Positions 20,666 through 31,336 of a stretch of DNA of 64,000 bases are shown in pieces. Numbering within the stretch: position 1 is the first letter of the stretch; each line of letters begins with the position of its first letter. The position numbers were made by a program, and so were the translations under genes. A model generated the notes under the pieces. The model did no database searches. It saw nothing but the letters and a program-made list of their open reading frames with translations, and was not told where the DNA came from. The stretch is from JAGOMW01 sp964596675 (GTDB lineage Bacteria; Patescibacteriota; Gracilibacteria; BD1-5; UBA2023), in NCBI GenBank assembly GCA_964596675.1, contig CAZQUZ010000002.1, forward strand, positions 1 to 64,000, in the 5' to 3' direction.

Positions 20666-22129
20666 ATGAGAAAGCTCCTTGTATTTATATTTTTGGGTGT
20701 TATATTCCATACAGTACATGCCGCGAATATCGATCTCGCAGTTTCACCGATAAAATATGAGATAAATGTTACATCAGGACAGGCTACCACAAAGACTATC
20801 ACATTTTATAATAACTCAAATGAGTCCTATACGATATATCTCTCTGCAGAAGACTGTACTGCAGATGTACGTGCTGGTACTCCGAAGTGTCGACCCAATA
20901 CATCTTCCGGAGTAGATCCACAGAGCCTCGCTACTTGGATTACATTCGATGGCGCAGACCGCTTCACAGTGCCAGGAAAATGAGAAAAAAAAGTAAACTT
21001 CACGATCACTCCACCTGCATGAGTCAGTCCAGGATGACACTATGGTGCTGTATTTCTCAATAATCTCGATACATCATCGGATGGATGAAATACAGTCAAG
21101 ATGATACGTCGTGCCTGAGTACTCCTCCTCGTAAATGTCCCGGGCAAGCTGATATATAATACAGAAATCGGGGATATAGCTATCGATATCCCACTCGAGA
21201 GTGCCCCGAATAAAGCCCAGGAGAAAAATATGCCAACCTGGAAAAAATGGACACAAAAAATCCTGCAGGAACTCGATCCACGCCTATGATCTGATGAGAG
21301 TGAGATAATATTCGATGATTCAGATTTCGTAGTGACATTCACGCTGCCTGTCAAAAATAGTGGAAATACTCACATTATGCCACTCGGACGTATCGAGCTC
21401 TATGATGAAGATGGGATATTGCTCGAACGAGTCGGAAAAGAGGGTATTCGTACCCCAGAGTGAGTCTTTCTCTGAGAAAAAATCGTGGACTATCTCCCGA
21501 TAAATGATGAAACGAGTAGTGTCCTACCAGGATCAGATCGTATATTTACCGTTCTATGGAAATGATTTGCCTATGAGACAATAGAGGCAGGTAAGTCTGT
21601 GATCAAATATCTTACTCCAGCTCAGTATTATAATCAGCTCGAGAATAAAAATACTACCGTCCTGAAGCCATGGGAGCGCTACCGTACTCGTCCTATCATA
21701 AAAAACATCACAGCAAAAATCTATCTCGAATATCGATGAGAAGGGGATGATGTGATTCCATATGAGCGAGAAGAGATCATCAAGATAAGCTATACAGCAC
21801 CACAAAAAGAATTGAATTATGGTATGATCGCAATAGCAATTCTCTTTATAGCTCTATATTGGATATGGAGAGCCTATAGGAGAGAAGATACTCGTATCAA
21901 TCGTCTCGAAGCCGAGATAGAATATGTAGAAGCCGAGATCGATGAACTCGAAAAGGGTAAAGCGCTCGCGAAAAAAGCACTCGAGAAAAAGGCTCAAAAA
22001 AAAAGCATAAGCACTAAAATGCCAGTCGAGACTCCTGCTCCTGCGAAAAAACCAGTCGCTAAAAAATCCCCTGCTCCAGAAGCTCTGAAAAAGCCTCGCG
22101 CTCCACGTACTCCAAAATCACAGTCATAA
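20666..22129 (+). CDS. Membrane-anchored protein with N-terminal Ig-like (DUF916-like) domain
   Basis: 487 residues. Signal peptide MRKLLVFIFLGVIFHTVHA. The following IDLAVSPIKYEINVTSGQATTKTITFYNNSNESYTIYL is the typical opening of the DUF916/WxL-interacting type Ig domain. A second beta domain spans about residues 215-330. A transmembrane segment (YGMIAIAILFIALYWIW, about 387-403) is followed by a cytoplasmic coiled coil (RLEAEIEYVEAEIDELEKG) and a Lys/Pro/Ala-rich tail ending TPKSQS. It lies directly after the two secreted paralogues. In Firmicutes, DUF916 proteins accompany WxL surface proteins, so a partner role is inferred here. Ends 9 bp before radA. Confidence 0.7.
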
Positions 22130-22138
22130 TTTTTCTCT

Positions 22139-23479
22139 ATGTTCGTCTGTACTACATGCCATGGTCAGAGTCTGAAGTGGTCAGGAAAGTGTCCTCACTG
22201 CGGTGCATGGAACACGCTCGAAGAGAGTGTCTCTGAAAAATCCCAGAAATGAAAAGTAAAGTCAGGGAAGGTCATAGCATCTAAAAAGATAGAATCAAAA
22301 AAGACAGAGAGTAGTATCCGATACATGAGCCAGTCAGGTGAGCTCGATGGTGTCCTCGGGGGTGGCATGACTCCTGGGAGTCTCATCCTCCTCTCGTGAG
22401 AGCCTGGGATAGGGAAGTCGACACTCGCACTCCAGATGGCAGAGTGGTATGCGAGTCATGGGATGAAAGATGATAGCAAAAATCTCAGTGTACTCTACAT
22501 CTCCGGAGAAGAGAGTATCGTACAGATATCTGAGCGTGCGAGGAGACTCTCTGTGGGACATGAGGGTATCGATATCATCACGGAGAGTTATTTCGATGAT
22601 ATCGTCTCTACGATACAGTCGCATCCGGCGAGTATCATTATCATAGATTCGCTCTCAGTGCTCTGAAGCGATAATCTCGATGGCACATCGGGGAGTATAT
22701 CTCAGATACGGACGATGACAGAGGTTTTTATGAGTATCGCGAAGACGAGTGGGAAGTCGATCATCCTCATCTGACATGTGACGAAGGATGGCTCGATATG
22801 AGGTCCGAAAGCGCTCGAACATCTCGTGGACGTCGTACTCTTTCTCGAGGGAGTCCGCACAGAGAACTATCGTATCCTCCGAGCACTAAAAAATCGATTT
22901 GGTCCCACTGATACGGTATGACTCTTTCGTATGGAGGAGTCGTGACTCATCGATATCCCGAATCCGGGTCTAGAATTTATCGATGCGACGACGAGCAAGC
23001 TCCCGTGAAGCGCACTCACTCTCACTCTCGAGGGGAATAGGCCGCTCCTCATAGAGATCGAGGCGCTGACGACCTATACAAAGTTCGGCTATCCGAAGCG
23101 ATCGAGTCGTGGTATCCCACAGGGAAAACTCGAGCTCCTCATCGCTGTGATGACGAAGTTCACTGAGACGAAGCTCGAGAGCTATGATGTCTATATGAAT
23201 ATCGGTCGAGGGCTCTCTCTCACCGAGCCATGAGTCGATCTCGCCTGTGTCGCTGCTATGATGAGCTCGAAATCTGGGAAATCCCTCGGTGATACGATAT
23301 ATCTCTGAGAAGTATCACTCACTGGCGTCGTGAAAAATGTATTTCTCCTCGAAAAACGTATATCTGAAGCAGTAAAACTCGGATTCTCCCATCTCGTAAT
23401 ACCAGAGCAATACTCTGGAAATATCCCGAAGTGAGTCGAGATTACTCGTATTCGCACTATTAAAGAACTCTCTATTTAA
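22139..23479 (+). CDS. radA: DNA repair protein RadA (Sms)
   Basis: 446 residues, standard RadA length. The N-terminal C4 zinc finger (CTTC...CPHC) is followed by the RecA-like ATPase with Walker A GEPGIGKST, whose first Gly is TGA. Then come the RadA-specific KNRFG motif (residues about 257-261) and a C-terminal Lon-like domain (GRGLSLTEPGVDLA). It is a helicase-like protein acting in branch migration during recombination. The start follows the previous gene after 9 bp. Its last four bases overlap the convergent recX. Confidence 0.96.
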
Positions 23480-24051
23480 AATCTATCTGATGAGAGGATA
23501 TCTTTGATATCACTATAGGTATATCATTTTCTCTGGAGTGCGAGGATGAGTTTTTGCCTCTCTGTAGGGTGAGTGATATTATACTTGTGTTTATATTTTG
23601 CGTACTCTTTTTCCAGATTACCTGTATCACTAGATCCCTTGAGTATCTCACGTATCTCATCTCGGAAATATGGATACTTTCCGATGAGTATGATTTGTAT
23701 GGATTGGAGAGATTTTCATTTTCTCTGTAGATTTTCTATTTTTTGCATGATGAGCGTCTCATATTTTCACCAGTCTTTTATCTCTGCATCATTTTCACTC
23801 AGGGCTTGTTCTATCTTTGATTTCGGGAATCATTTCTTTAGGAGTTTATTCGCTATATCGCGGAGTCATATACCAGTCGTGAGGAATGAGCGTACCCACA
23901 TAGTTATCATGAGCTCTTCTGTATATCCGTTTTCTCGTAAAAAATCTCATATAGGAAAAGTATGACTTTTCTTACTTATGTATTCTCTAAGTTTTTTTTC
24001 GCTCGGTGCATATCTGGCGATGTAATTCGCTATGCGAAGGGGGAGATTCAT
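23476..24051 (-). CDS. recX: RecX-family regulatory protein
   Basis: 191 residues composed of repeated three-helix units, as in RecX: MNLPLRIANYIARYAPSEKKLREY, then FLRENGYTEELMITMWVRSFL, then a final KLILALQRKGYTYSDIKDIL. RecX proteins bind the RecA filament and restrain its activity. It is convergent with radA (4-bp overlap) and is followed on the same strand by, or co-transcribed with, the upstream recombinase gene (6-bp gap). The length is within the family range. Several Gly are TGA. Confidence 0.82.
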
Positions 24052-24057
24052 GATAGT

Positions 24058-25065
24058 TTAGTGATGGTATTTCTGGTGGGCTTCTTTGAGTTTCGGATTC
24101 GTCACGTGGGTGTAGACCTGGGTGGTCGTGATGGATGCATGTCCGAGGAGTTCCTGGATGATACGGATATCCGCTCAGTTCGTGAGCAGTGTCGTCGCGA
24201 AGCTATGTCTGAGAGTATGGGCGTGCATATTCTTCAGTATGCCTGCCCTGAGACCGTACTCTTTTACCATATTCGTGATAAAAAATCGAGTGAGCCTCAC
24301 ATTCTCATCTGAGAGATGTATAGAGCCTATATTTTCCTCATTATAATTGTGTCGGATAAAGAGTGGATTGAAATCATCATGTCGACTTTCCAGATAGAGT
24401 CGTATAGCACTCGTAGCTCACTCTGTTAGGTAGACGACACGTATCTTATTTCACTTTCCTCGTATAGCAAATTCCTGGGTATCTAGATTTATATCTTTTT
24501 TATCGAGTGCGGTGAGCTCTGATATACGGAGTCCTGTAGAGTAGATACACTGTGATATAGCATAATCTCGCTTTCATCGTAAAGATTCCTGATCGATGCT
24601 CTCGAAAAATCTCTCAATTTCTTCATTCGTCAAGAATGTCACTTCCCGTTCCCCTGGTCGTATAAGATCTAAGCTCGTCGGATCGATACAGTTAATCCCT
24701 TCCTTTTTTAGATATTTAAACCATGATCGAAATGTAATGATATGAGCATTGATCGATTTTATAGCAAGATTTTCTTTCGAAAGATTTAACCGAAATTCAT
24801 CGATATCATCTTTTTTTATATCTTCCACACAAAATGTATACTTTGACATAAGCATCTTTCGTTGTGTCCGATTTTCCATACGTTTTTCTTCCACGATATC
24901 GAGCCATAGGTCTTTATGAGAAGACACTTCTTCTATCAGTTTTGGTTCCAGAAAACAGAAAAATCTCCAAATATGAAATTCATACTGCTCTACAGTGCGC
25001 ATACTTCGTCCTTTATGGAGTCGTAAGTAGGTAAGGAAATTTTCGAATGCAAGAAGTCATAACAT
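24058..25065 (-). CDS. Tyrosine recombinase (XerC/XerD-like integrase)
   Basis: 335 residues. N-terminal SAM-like core-binding domain (residues about 1-165: LLAFENFLTYLRLHKGRSMRTVEQYEFH). The catalytic domain has the pentad: Arg in STGLRISELTALD, Lys on the beta-hairpin (RGKGNKIR), HTLRHSFAT (H..R), GHAS and the nucleophile Tyr in TTTQVYTHV. Only one such gene is visible and no flanking attachment repeats were seen. A chromosome-dimer-resolution role is therefore as likely as a mobile-element integrase. Start chosen at ATG 25063-25065, which includes the complete first helix and uses a TGA-Gly at codon 3. Confidence 0.92.
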
Positions 25066-25098
25066 AAGTCTATGATAGTCATTTTTCTTTCGAGTACA

Positions 25099-25132
25099 AT
25101 AAAAAACTCTGATAATTATCAGAGTTTTTTAT
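25099..25132. terminator. Bidirectional-looking terminator upstream of the recombinase gene
   Basis: AAAAAACTCTGATA / ATCAGAGTTTTTT near-perfect inverted repeat. On the minus strand it lies immediately after the stop of the thymidylate-kinase-like gene, so it probably ends that transcript. Confidence 0.8.
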
Positions 25133-25905
25133 TAGAATATAGAATCTACGATTTTTCGCTTCAGCGCAATCTCTACATCTTTTATGCTTCATTCGCCAGT
25201 GAGTTGTATGTGTTTTCCAGTTTCTTCATTGAATACACGTTTATATGTATCGATAATGTCACCTTGCGTTTTATGGATAAAAAGTCTTTTATCATTTCGA
25301 GTCATCTTCTTTCATTCGGGTGAATAGACGAGACTATTAATAAAGTCGAGTCCCAGAAGTGTTCATTCTGATTTTTTTTCTGCCTTTGAGAGGCTCGTAT
25401 TTTCTTTCATTGCTCTCTTTTTTAGGCGTTTGAGAGATTCATCGAGCGTGATAGTGAGCTCTATAGTGATAGCCTTATCAAAAAGTTCACGGTATATGGT
25501 GTTTTTCCACCAAAGGAGACCATCTCTGAGCTGATGCTCACTCATACCCAACATGAGCCCACGTACAATCAGTGTCTGAGGTCCGCGGTCCATGATAACT
25601 ATATGTCATTTTTTCATCGCAGGTATAATCTGACGCTCTACACGATAGACGAGATCTGCTGACTGAAGAAAGAGATTAGTTTCAGGAAGTACTCTTTCAT
25701 CGAACTTCTTAAGTGCTTCATTGGCTTGGAGGAATTTACCGAGGATAGGAGCATCTTTCCAAGATGATATCGTTACTTTCTTTCATTCTTTTTCGAGAAG
25801 TTTTTTTAGTAGCTTAATCTGAGTAGATTTACCAGATCCATCAGCTCCTTCGAATATAAGGAGACTTCCAGGAAGCGCATGACAGTTAGATATATTTGGT
25901 CGCAT
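25132..25905 (-). CDS. tmk: Thymidylate-kinase-like P-loop kinase 1
   Basis: 257 residues. Walker A FEGADGSGKSTQ at residues about 19-30 is the dTMP kinase type. MDRGPQT near residue 110 is the DR(Y/G) substrate-binding motif, and QSADLVYRV precedes it. A lid-like region SLKRLKKRAMKENTSLSKAEKK follows. The C-terminal 50 residues (GEGSIKDVEIALKRKIVDSIF) extend slightly beyond a canonical Tmk. It is adjacent to a second, diverged copy. One of the two should supply dTDP synthesis; the other may act on another nucleotide. Confidence 0.8.
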
Positions 25906-25931
25906 AGGTGAATTCTATAAATAAAGTATGA

Positions 25932-26690
25932 TTAGGATTCGTAGTGAGGTCACATGAGTTTGACATCATATTTTTTCTCGAAATATCGAGCAATCTCTTT
26001 GATAAAAATAGGGGTAGTTTTATATACAGGCGCAGTTCCATCGATTATATGGATGCCATTTTGCTCTGCGAGGATATCGTATCACTCGATGACTTTTGTT
26101 TGGAATTTTTTAAAACTCTCGATGATATTCTCAGAATAGCGTACATCCATACCAGCCTCGTAGTGCTTCAGTGGATTACGACCGATAGCTCGCTGTGCTG
26201 CTATATCTACAGAGATACGGAAGTAAAAAGCTAGGTCAGGTACAGGAAAATATGCATCATAAAACGGCTTCAAATGCTCCATCTTAACACCTCTAGCATA
26301 CCCACGGGCAAGTGCAGTATACATGTATCTATCACAGAGTACTACCATACCAGCACGGAGTGCTCCACGCATCTCTGTAAGATATCTCTCGATAAAGTCA
26401 GAAGCATAGATAGTATCGAATACTGCCGCAGGCATATGAGGGTCACTTTTTTTCACTTGCTTTTGCATCTCATGAATCTTTAGAGAAGAGTTCCATATGC
26501 TATGAACACAAAAGAATCCATTCGATTCGAGGAGATTTTTCGCGATGAGGAGCTGAGTAGACTTGCCAGATCAGTCAGATCACTCTACGATGATGAGAGT
26601 GCCAGGTCGTTCTTCTGTAGAAAAAAATATTTCTTTTTTCGCAGAAGTATCTGCTTTTTTTGCTGGAGATGCCTTTTTCTGAGTAACCAT
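25932..26690 (-). CDS. tmk: Thymidylate-kinase-like P-loop kinase 2
   Basis: 252 residues. A Lys/Ala-rich N-terminal extension (MVTQKKASPAKKADTSAKKE) precedes Walker A VEGSDGSGKSTQ, in which two Gly are TGA. LCDRYMYTALARG carries the DRY motif of dTMP kinases, with VKMEHLKPFYDAYFPVPDLAFYFRI after it. RNPLKHYEAGMDVRYSEN supplies the lid region. This copy is closer than its neighbour to the canonical family around the DRY motif. Both are probably in one operon (26-bp gap). Confidence 0.82.
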
Positions 26691-26926
26691 AGGGGAGTAT
26701 ATAAATATATACTTTCAATATAGGAAAAATAAGACTACAGTCAAAAGAAGTCGTATATTTCATCTAGCGATTTCTAAAAAAAGTGTTATTGATACATTTT
26801 TGTATACAAAATATATGGCATATTTTTCTTTGAAGATTGTTTTTAAAATAGAGAATGGCATATACCCTTATGTGTACATTGACAATTCATTTATTGTATC
26901 GTTTTTTGATCCTCTTTGGATACGAA

Positions 26927-27652
26927 TTATGTTAATAATATGGCATCAATAATATTTCGAGGAGTTTCATTAATGCGAAAAAGAGCAATGATCGCATCTT
27001 CTATTCTTTCTAGTCTTTTTTTGTCTGCACTTGGTATGATTCATGTGATGATATCGAGTACTTCTTCGTGCTCGAGTTTCTTTTGATTTGCGATATATCA
27101 GATGAGGGCATCTATATTTCATTGGTTATACTCATTTATATAGCGTTCCAGTTCAGTGGATTCCTTTGTTCTTTTGTGAACTCGTAAGAGTGATATCGTA
27201 CGTGATTGTATCGTCTCGAGGAGTGATTCACTATGCTGAACTACGAGTAGTATGATGGCATGTCGAGGTGGTTCTTCGAGTATTTTTAGTGTCGTATTCA
27301 TAGCTTCTATCGTTGCTTCATCAAAATCCCTAAGTATGTAGATTGCTCTTTTTTCATAGGGTATTTCCTGTATGTCATCGAGCCATCGTCGAGTATCTTT
27401 TACTGAGAGATGTTTGGTATCTGGATCCTTCTCATAGAGAAATACTCCTGGTATCATGCCACTTTTGCATTCATCGAGAGTCTCTATATGAGCTCATGAA
27501 TACTGTATCACGATCTCTATAGCTGATAGCTCGTCTAGTACGAGTGGAAGTGACGGACCTTCTGATATGAGTATGTGGGTCGCGATGGGGTGCATGAGTA
27601 CTCTGGTTAAATTCGGGATTTGATTTTGAACTATTTTGTCTATAATAATCAT
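26927..27652 (-). CDS. holB: DNA polymerase III delta-prime-like subunit (clamp-loader)
   Basis: 241 residues, shorter than typical HolB. The segment IYILRDFDEATIEAMNTTLKILEEPPRHAIILLV is characteristic of the clamp-loader AAA+ fold (the LLK.LEEPP pattern). It is followed by ETIQSRTISL, equivalent to the SRC/arginine-finger region (SR retained). The N-terminus lacks a clear Walker A, as expected for the delta-prime subunit. The C-terminal collar region is short. Upstream and separate from the tmk pair on the same strand; tmk-holB neighbours are common in bacteria. Confidence 0.72.
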
Positions 27653-27685
27653 AATTGCAATATTTTCTCATGCTTTTTTGCATCT

Positions 27686-28669
27686 ATGCGCGCCCGAATC
27701 CAAGCAGTTTTCATCCTTTTTTCTATTATTAGCCTGCCTGTGTTAGGATACTGGTATTTTTATGATGAAAAAATCACATCCCTTATCTTCGATAATACAG
27801 GTGAATATCCATATACTGTAGAACTTCGATGAGCTCTTTCTTATAAATATTTTCCTATTCTCGATAAGGCTATCTACTATAAAAGTACCTGTAAGGATGC
27901 GTGTATTTTTCGTCCTATTCCACCGATTCCTTATGATATAAATATTACATCTCCATGAATGGAGATGATATCAGATAAAAAAACCCTAATGAGAGGTTCG
28001 GCTGATACCTATAAGATAGTTTTTATGCCGGCATTGATTTTGACTCCACTCGGACAATATCTCAGAGAAGACACTCAAAATATATCCATCGGTACTTCCC
28101 AGGCTGGTGAGGATATCCGTATGGAGAAGTCTGCAACAGGAATGATATGATTCTTTCTTTCCTGAAGTGAGGTGCCATTTTTTAGTACCCATGCTACTAT
28201 AGCATCCGTGCAGATCGATAGAACACACTCTAGTCTTATCATCGATACTATGACCCGAGAGAAGTACATCGTAGATATATATACTGGCGAGAGTATGCTC
28301 TATGATAGGGGTGATGATATACTCTCTGCTGTAATGTCATATTCATGGAAAATCCGAACGAATAACGAGCTCTACGAACATACTGGAGATACATGGCAGA
28401 AAAATATGCGATTTACTGACTATATCGATATCTCTCCAAGGTGGCGTATCGGATATATCGACGCATGAGATACACCTATACATGCTGTCCAAAATATCTC
28501 TCCACAAGAATCTCTTCTTATATTACTCGATAGAAAAACTGGAGTCCAAAAAATTCTCAAAAAAGGGACACAAATCAGTGATTTATTTTTCTATCTCTGA
28601 AAACCTGCCTATAGAGATGTGGATGGTGAAGTTGGGTTGGTCGAATTTGATTTTACGATACTCGAATAA
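27686..28669 (+). CDS. Membrane-anchored hypothetical protein
   Basis: 327 residues, no family recognised. One N-terminal hydrophobic segment (MRARIQAVFILFSIISLPVLGYWYF) serves as anchor or uncleaved signal. The remainder is soluble and beta-rich, with a propeller-like feel in the second half (SVQIDRTHSSLIIDTMTREKYIVDI, repeated W residues, RWRIGYIDAGDTP). It is divergent from the holB-like gene and directly upstream of tatD, ending 3 bp before its ATG. Probably extracytoplasmic. TGA encodes Gly in at least five places. Confidence 0.7.
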
Positions 28670-28672
28670 ATT

Positions 28673-29506
28673 ATGATTTTTGACACACATTCACATTGTT
28701 ACTGGGACTCTCTGAAGCTACGCATAGATGATATCATCGCAAATATGGATACTCATAGTGTCATGCATGCTACACAGATATGATGCGATGTCGAGAGTTC
28801 CGAGAAGGCTATCGCCCTCGCGAGGAGATTTCCTGGGAGATTTTTCGCTACCGTGTGATATCATCCAGAAGAAGCACAAGATAATGGTGACTACAGCTAT
28901 ATAGGAAAACTCGAGAAACTCATCCATGACTATCGAGATATAGTGGTAGCTGTAGGGGAGTGTGGATTCGATTATCACTATCTCGATGGGAGTGATGGAG
29001 GGAAGATACCTGTAGATATGACCACACTCTCCGATAGAGCGAAAGAGCAGATAGAACATCAGAAAAACTGGTGGCTCATCCAGTGGGAAATCGCTCAGAA
29101 ATATGACCTCCCACTCGTCATCCATACCCGAGATGCGAGAGATGCGACACTCGCATTTATGAAAGAGCACGATATCTACAGAGTCGTCATGCATTGTTTC
29201 TCGGAGGATTGGGATTTCGCACGAGAGCTCCTGGAGTTTTCCGATGATATTTATTTTTCATTCTCTGGTATCGTCACCTATAAAAACGCTCTAAAAATAC
29301 AGGAAGCGGCATCAAAAATCCCACTCAATCGTATACTGATAGAGACGGATGCTCCATTTCTCGCACCGCAGCCAGTACGTGGTAGTGAGAATGAGCCAGC
29401 TTATGTCAGATATGTGCTTGATAAGATTATCTCTCTTCGAGATGAAGTTCCAGAAGAAATCGAACGAGTGATATATGAGAACTCTCTCCGATTTTATGGA
29501 ATTTAG
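28673..29506 (+). CDS. tatD: TatD-family metal-dependent hydrolase (DNase-like)
   Basis: 277 residues, normal for TatD. TIM-barrel metal ligands: DTHSHCYWD at the N-terminus, AVGECGFDYH (Glu) near residue 92, LPLVIHTRDA (His) near 145, MHCFS near 170 and ILIETDAPFLAP (Asp) near 225. TatD enzymes act as 3'-5' exonucleases on DNA/RNA or as D-aminoacyl-tRNA deacylase-like enzymes. Its TAG overlaps the last bases of the convergent pilT-type gene. Confidence 0.93.
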
Positions 29507-30555
29507 ATATTTCCTGTAGAGTCATTGGTAAAGTATCCACGATACTCTTTTTCATCGACGATTCATTTTTCCTTGAGAGCCTCAGCATATCTCCGCATCG
29601 TTATCATGCCTTCATCGGATCATGTCTCTATAGCATTTGGTATCTGCACAAAGTCTCACTTTATCACGAGATTGCGTATACCAGAGTTCATATACATCAT
29701 CTCTCGTATCGCTATACGCCCTGGAGTATCTACTCTCGGTATGAGTCGCTGAGAGAGTACTCCTATGAGAGAGTCTGCTATACGTGTACGGATCTGATTT
29801 TCTACCTCTGATGGGAAAAACTGTATGATGCGGGTCAGTGTCTGTACGGTGCTCGCAGTGTGGAGCGTCGAGAATACGAGATGTCCTGTCTCCGCGAGAG
29901 TCATGGCTATCTCCATAGTCTCAGCATCGCGTATCTCACCGATCATGATGATGTCTGCATCTTCACGGAGCACTGCACGTATCGCATGAGAAAATGATAG
30001 AGTATCTCGCCCGACTTCACGCTGAGAAAAACGAGATTTTTTATTATGAAATAAGTACTCTATCGGATCTTCTATCGTGATGATGTGTTCTGTGCGAAAT
30101 TCATTGATAGCATCTACCATGGATGCCATAGTTGTAGATTTACCACTTCCAGTCGGGCCAGTAATGAGAAAGAGTCATTGTTTGGATTGGAGGACTTTTG
30201 ACAGACTCTTAGGAAGTCCGAGTTCGACGAGATTTTTTATATTTTCTGGGATTTTTCGTATAGCGATACCGATCTTTCCGCTGTACATATAGGCATTTCA
30301 TCGGTATGAGTGCCCATCATTATGTACATATCCGAAGTCTATCTCGAGATTATGCTTAAAGTATGATATTTTTTCCTTTTTCCCGTACATGAGCGTATAG
30401 AGAGCATCAAACATCATGATCTTATCAGGCTTTACGTCTACTCCACTCTCGACTAGAGCTCACTCCACACGTATGATGGGGCGCTCTCATTCTTTGATAT
30501 GTATATCCGATGCAGAGCGACTCGCTGCTTCATCGAAGAGATTATAGAGGAACAT
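29503..30555 (-). CDS. pilT: PilT-type type IV pilus retraction ATPase
   Basis: 350 residues, the PilT size. N-terminal PAS-like part with ASDIHIKEGERPIIRVEG, then the ATPase core with Walker A GPTGSGKST, ASP box TIEDPIE, Walker B DIIMIGEIRD, HLVFSTLHTAS (His box), and the AIREMMY-type motif AIREMMYMNS near 320. PilT hexamers drive pilus retraction, supporting twitching and DNA uptake. No other pilus gene is in the window, so the machinery must be encoded elsewhere. Confidence 0.93.
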
Positions 30556-30659
30556 AGATATAGGTTTATATATCTACGATAGCATATATCACCGATTTTT
30601 GCGAAAAAAATGAGCCTCAATTTACTGAAACTCACTTGCATATGATAAAAAATATGGAA

Positions 30660-31328
30660 TTATACTCTCACGAGCACTCGCTGGAGCTCCTCGAACTGTC
30701 TGATCTGCTCATCGAGTCTGAGTTTCTGGGCTTCTGAAACTTGCTCGAGTGCCGTCGTCCCAGAGATGTGCTCCTCGACATCTGCCTTTGCTCCTGTGAG
30801 TGTCTGTTTTTGATCTTCGATGCGAGTGAGGAGGTCGGAGCGGAGGTCTGTGAGGATATGATATATAAATTCACATTCTGCTTTATAAAATTTATTAAAT
30901 GTTCAGCCCATCCCTATTGACCTCGATTTAGTAATATAAATATGCATTATATTTGGGTTTAGTTTTCGGTAAAACTCTACTTTTCATAAAAGCGTATAAA
31001 TGTTTTGAGTTTTTGTAGCAATTACATCTATTTCATATAATAAATTATTATCAGTACTCAATTCACGATTTAGCGAGAGTGTATTATTTAATATTCATAC
31101 GATATTATTTTGGATTCGCTGTACAATCCAATATTCTAAAAAGATTACTCCAGTACAATACATAATGAATAGTTCTATTTTTTCTATTTCATTAAAATTT
31201 GATGCTAGAATTATGAATCATCATATTGTTATTAGTAATAATTGTACTGGGAAATAGCTTAAATTTCATCGAGTTATAATCTCTAATAATTTTTCTATAG
31301 ATTTTTTAGCTTTATCGTAAGAAGTCAT
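30660..31328 (-). CDS. Membrane protein with C-terminal coiled coil
   Basis: 222 residues, not recognised. Two hydrophobic segments near the N-terminus (about 26-42, FPVQLLLITIGGFIILA, and 55-70, IMYCTGVIFLEYWIV) are followed by a cytoplasmic helical region. The tail is a strongly charged coiled coil (DLRSDLLTRIEDQKQTLTGAKADVEEHI, EAQKLRLDEQIRQFEELQRVL). The 5' part is AT-rich while the tail uses the GC-richer codon pattern typical of this window, so the two halves may have different origins. It sits at the end of the AAA+/TelA region on the minus strand, 9 bp after the AAA+ gene's stop. Confidence 0.65.
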
Positions 31329-31336
31329 ATTATTTT

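Noticed and set aside
24058..25065. Integrative element around the tyrosine recombinase
   Set aside because: No attachment repeats, no tRNA junction and only ordinary repair genes nearby.
30668..30874. Ser/Arg-rich 68-residue ORF on the minus strand
   Set aside because: It is a shadow of the coiled-coil tail of the gene at 30660-31328 in another frame.
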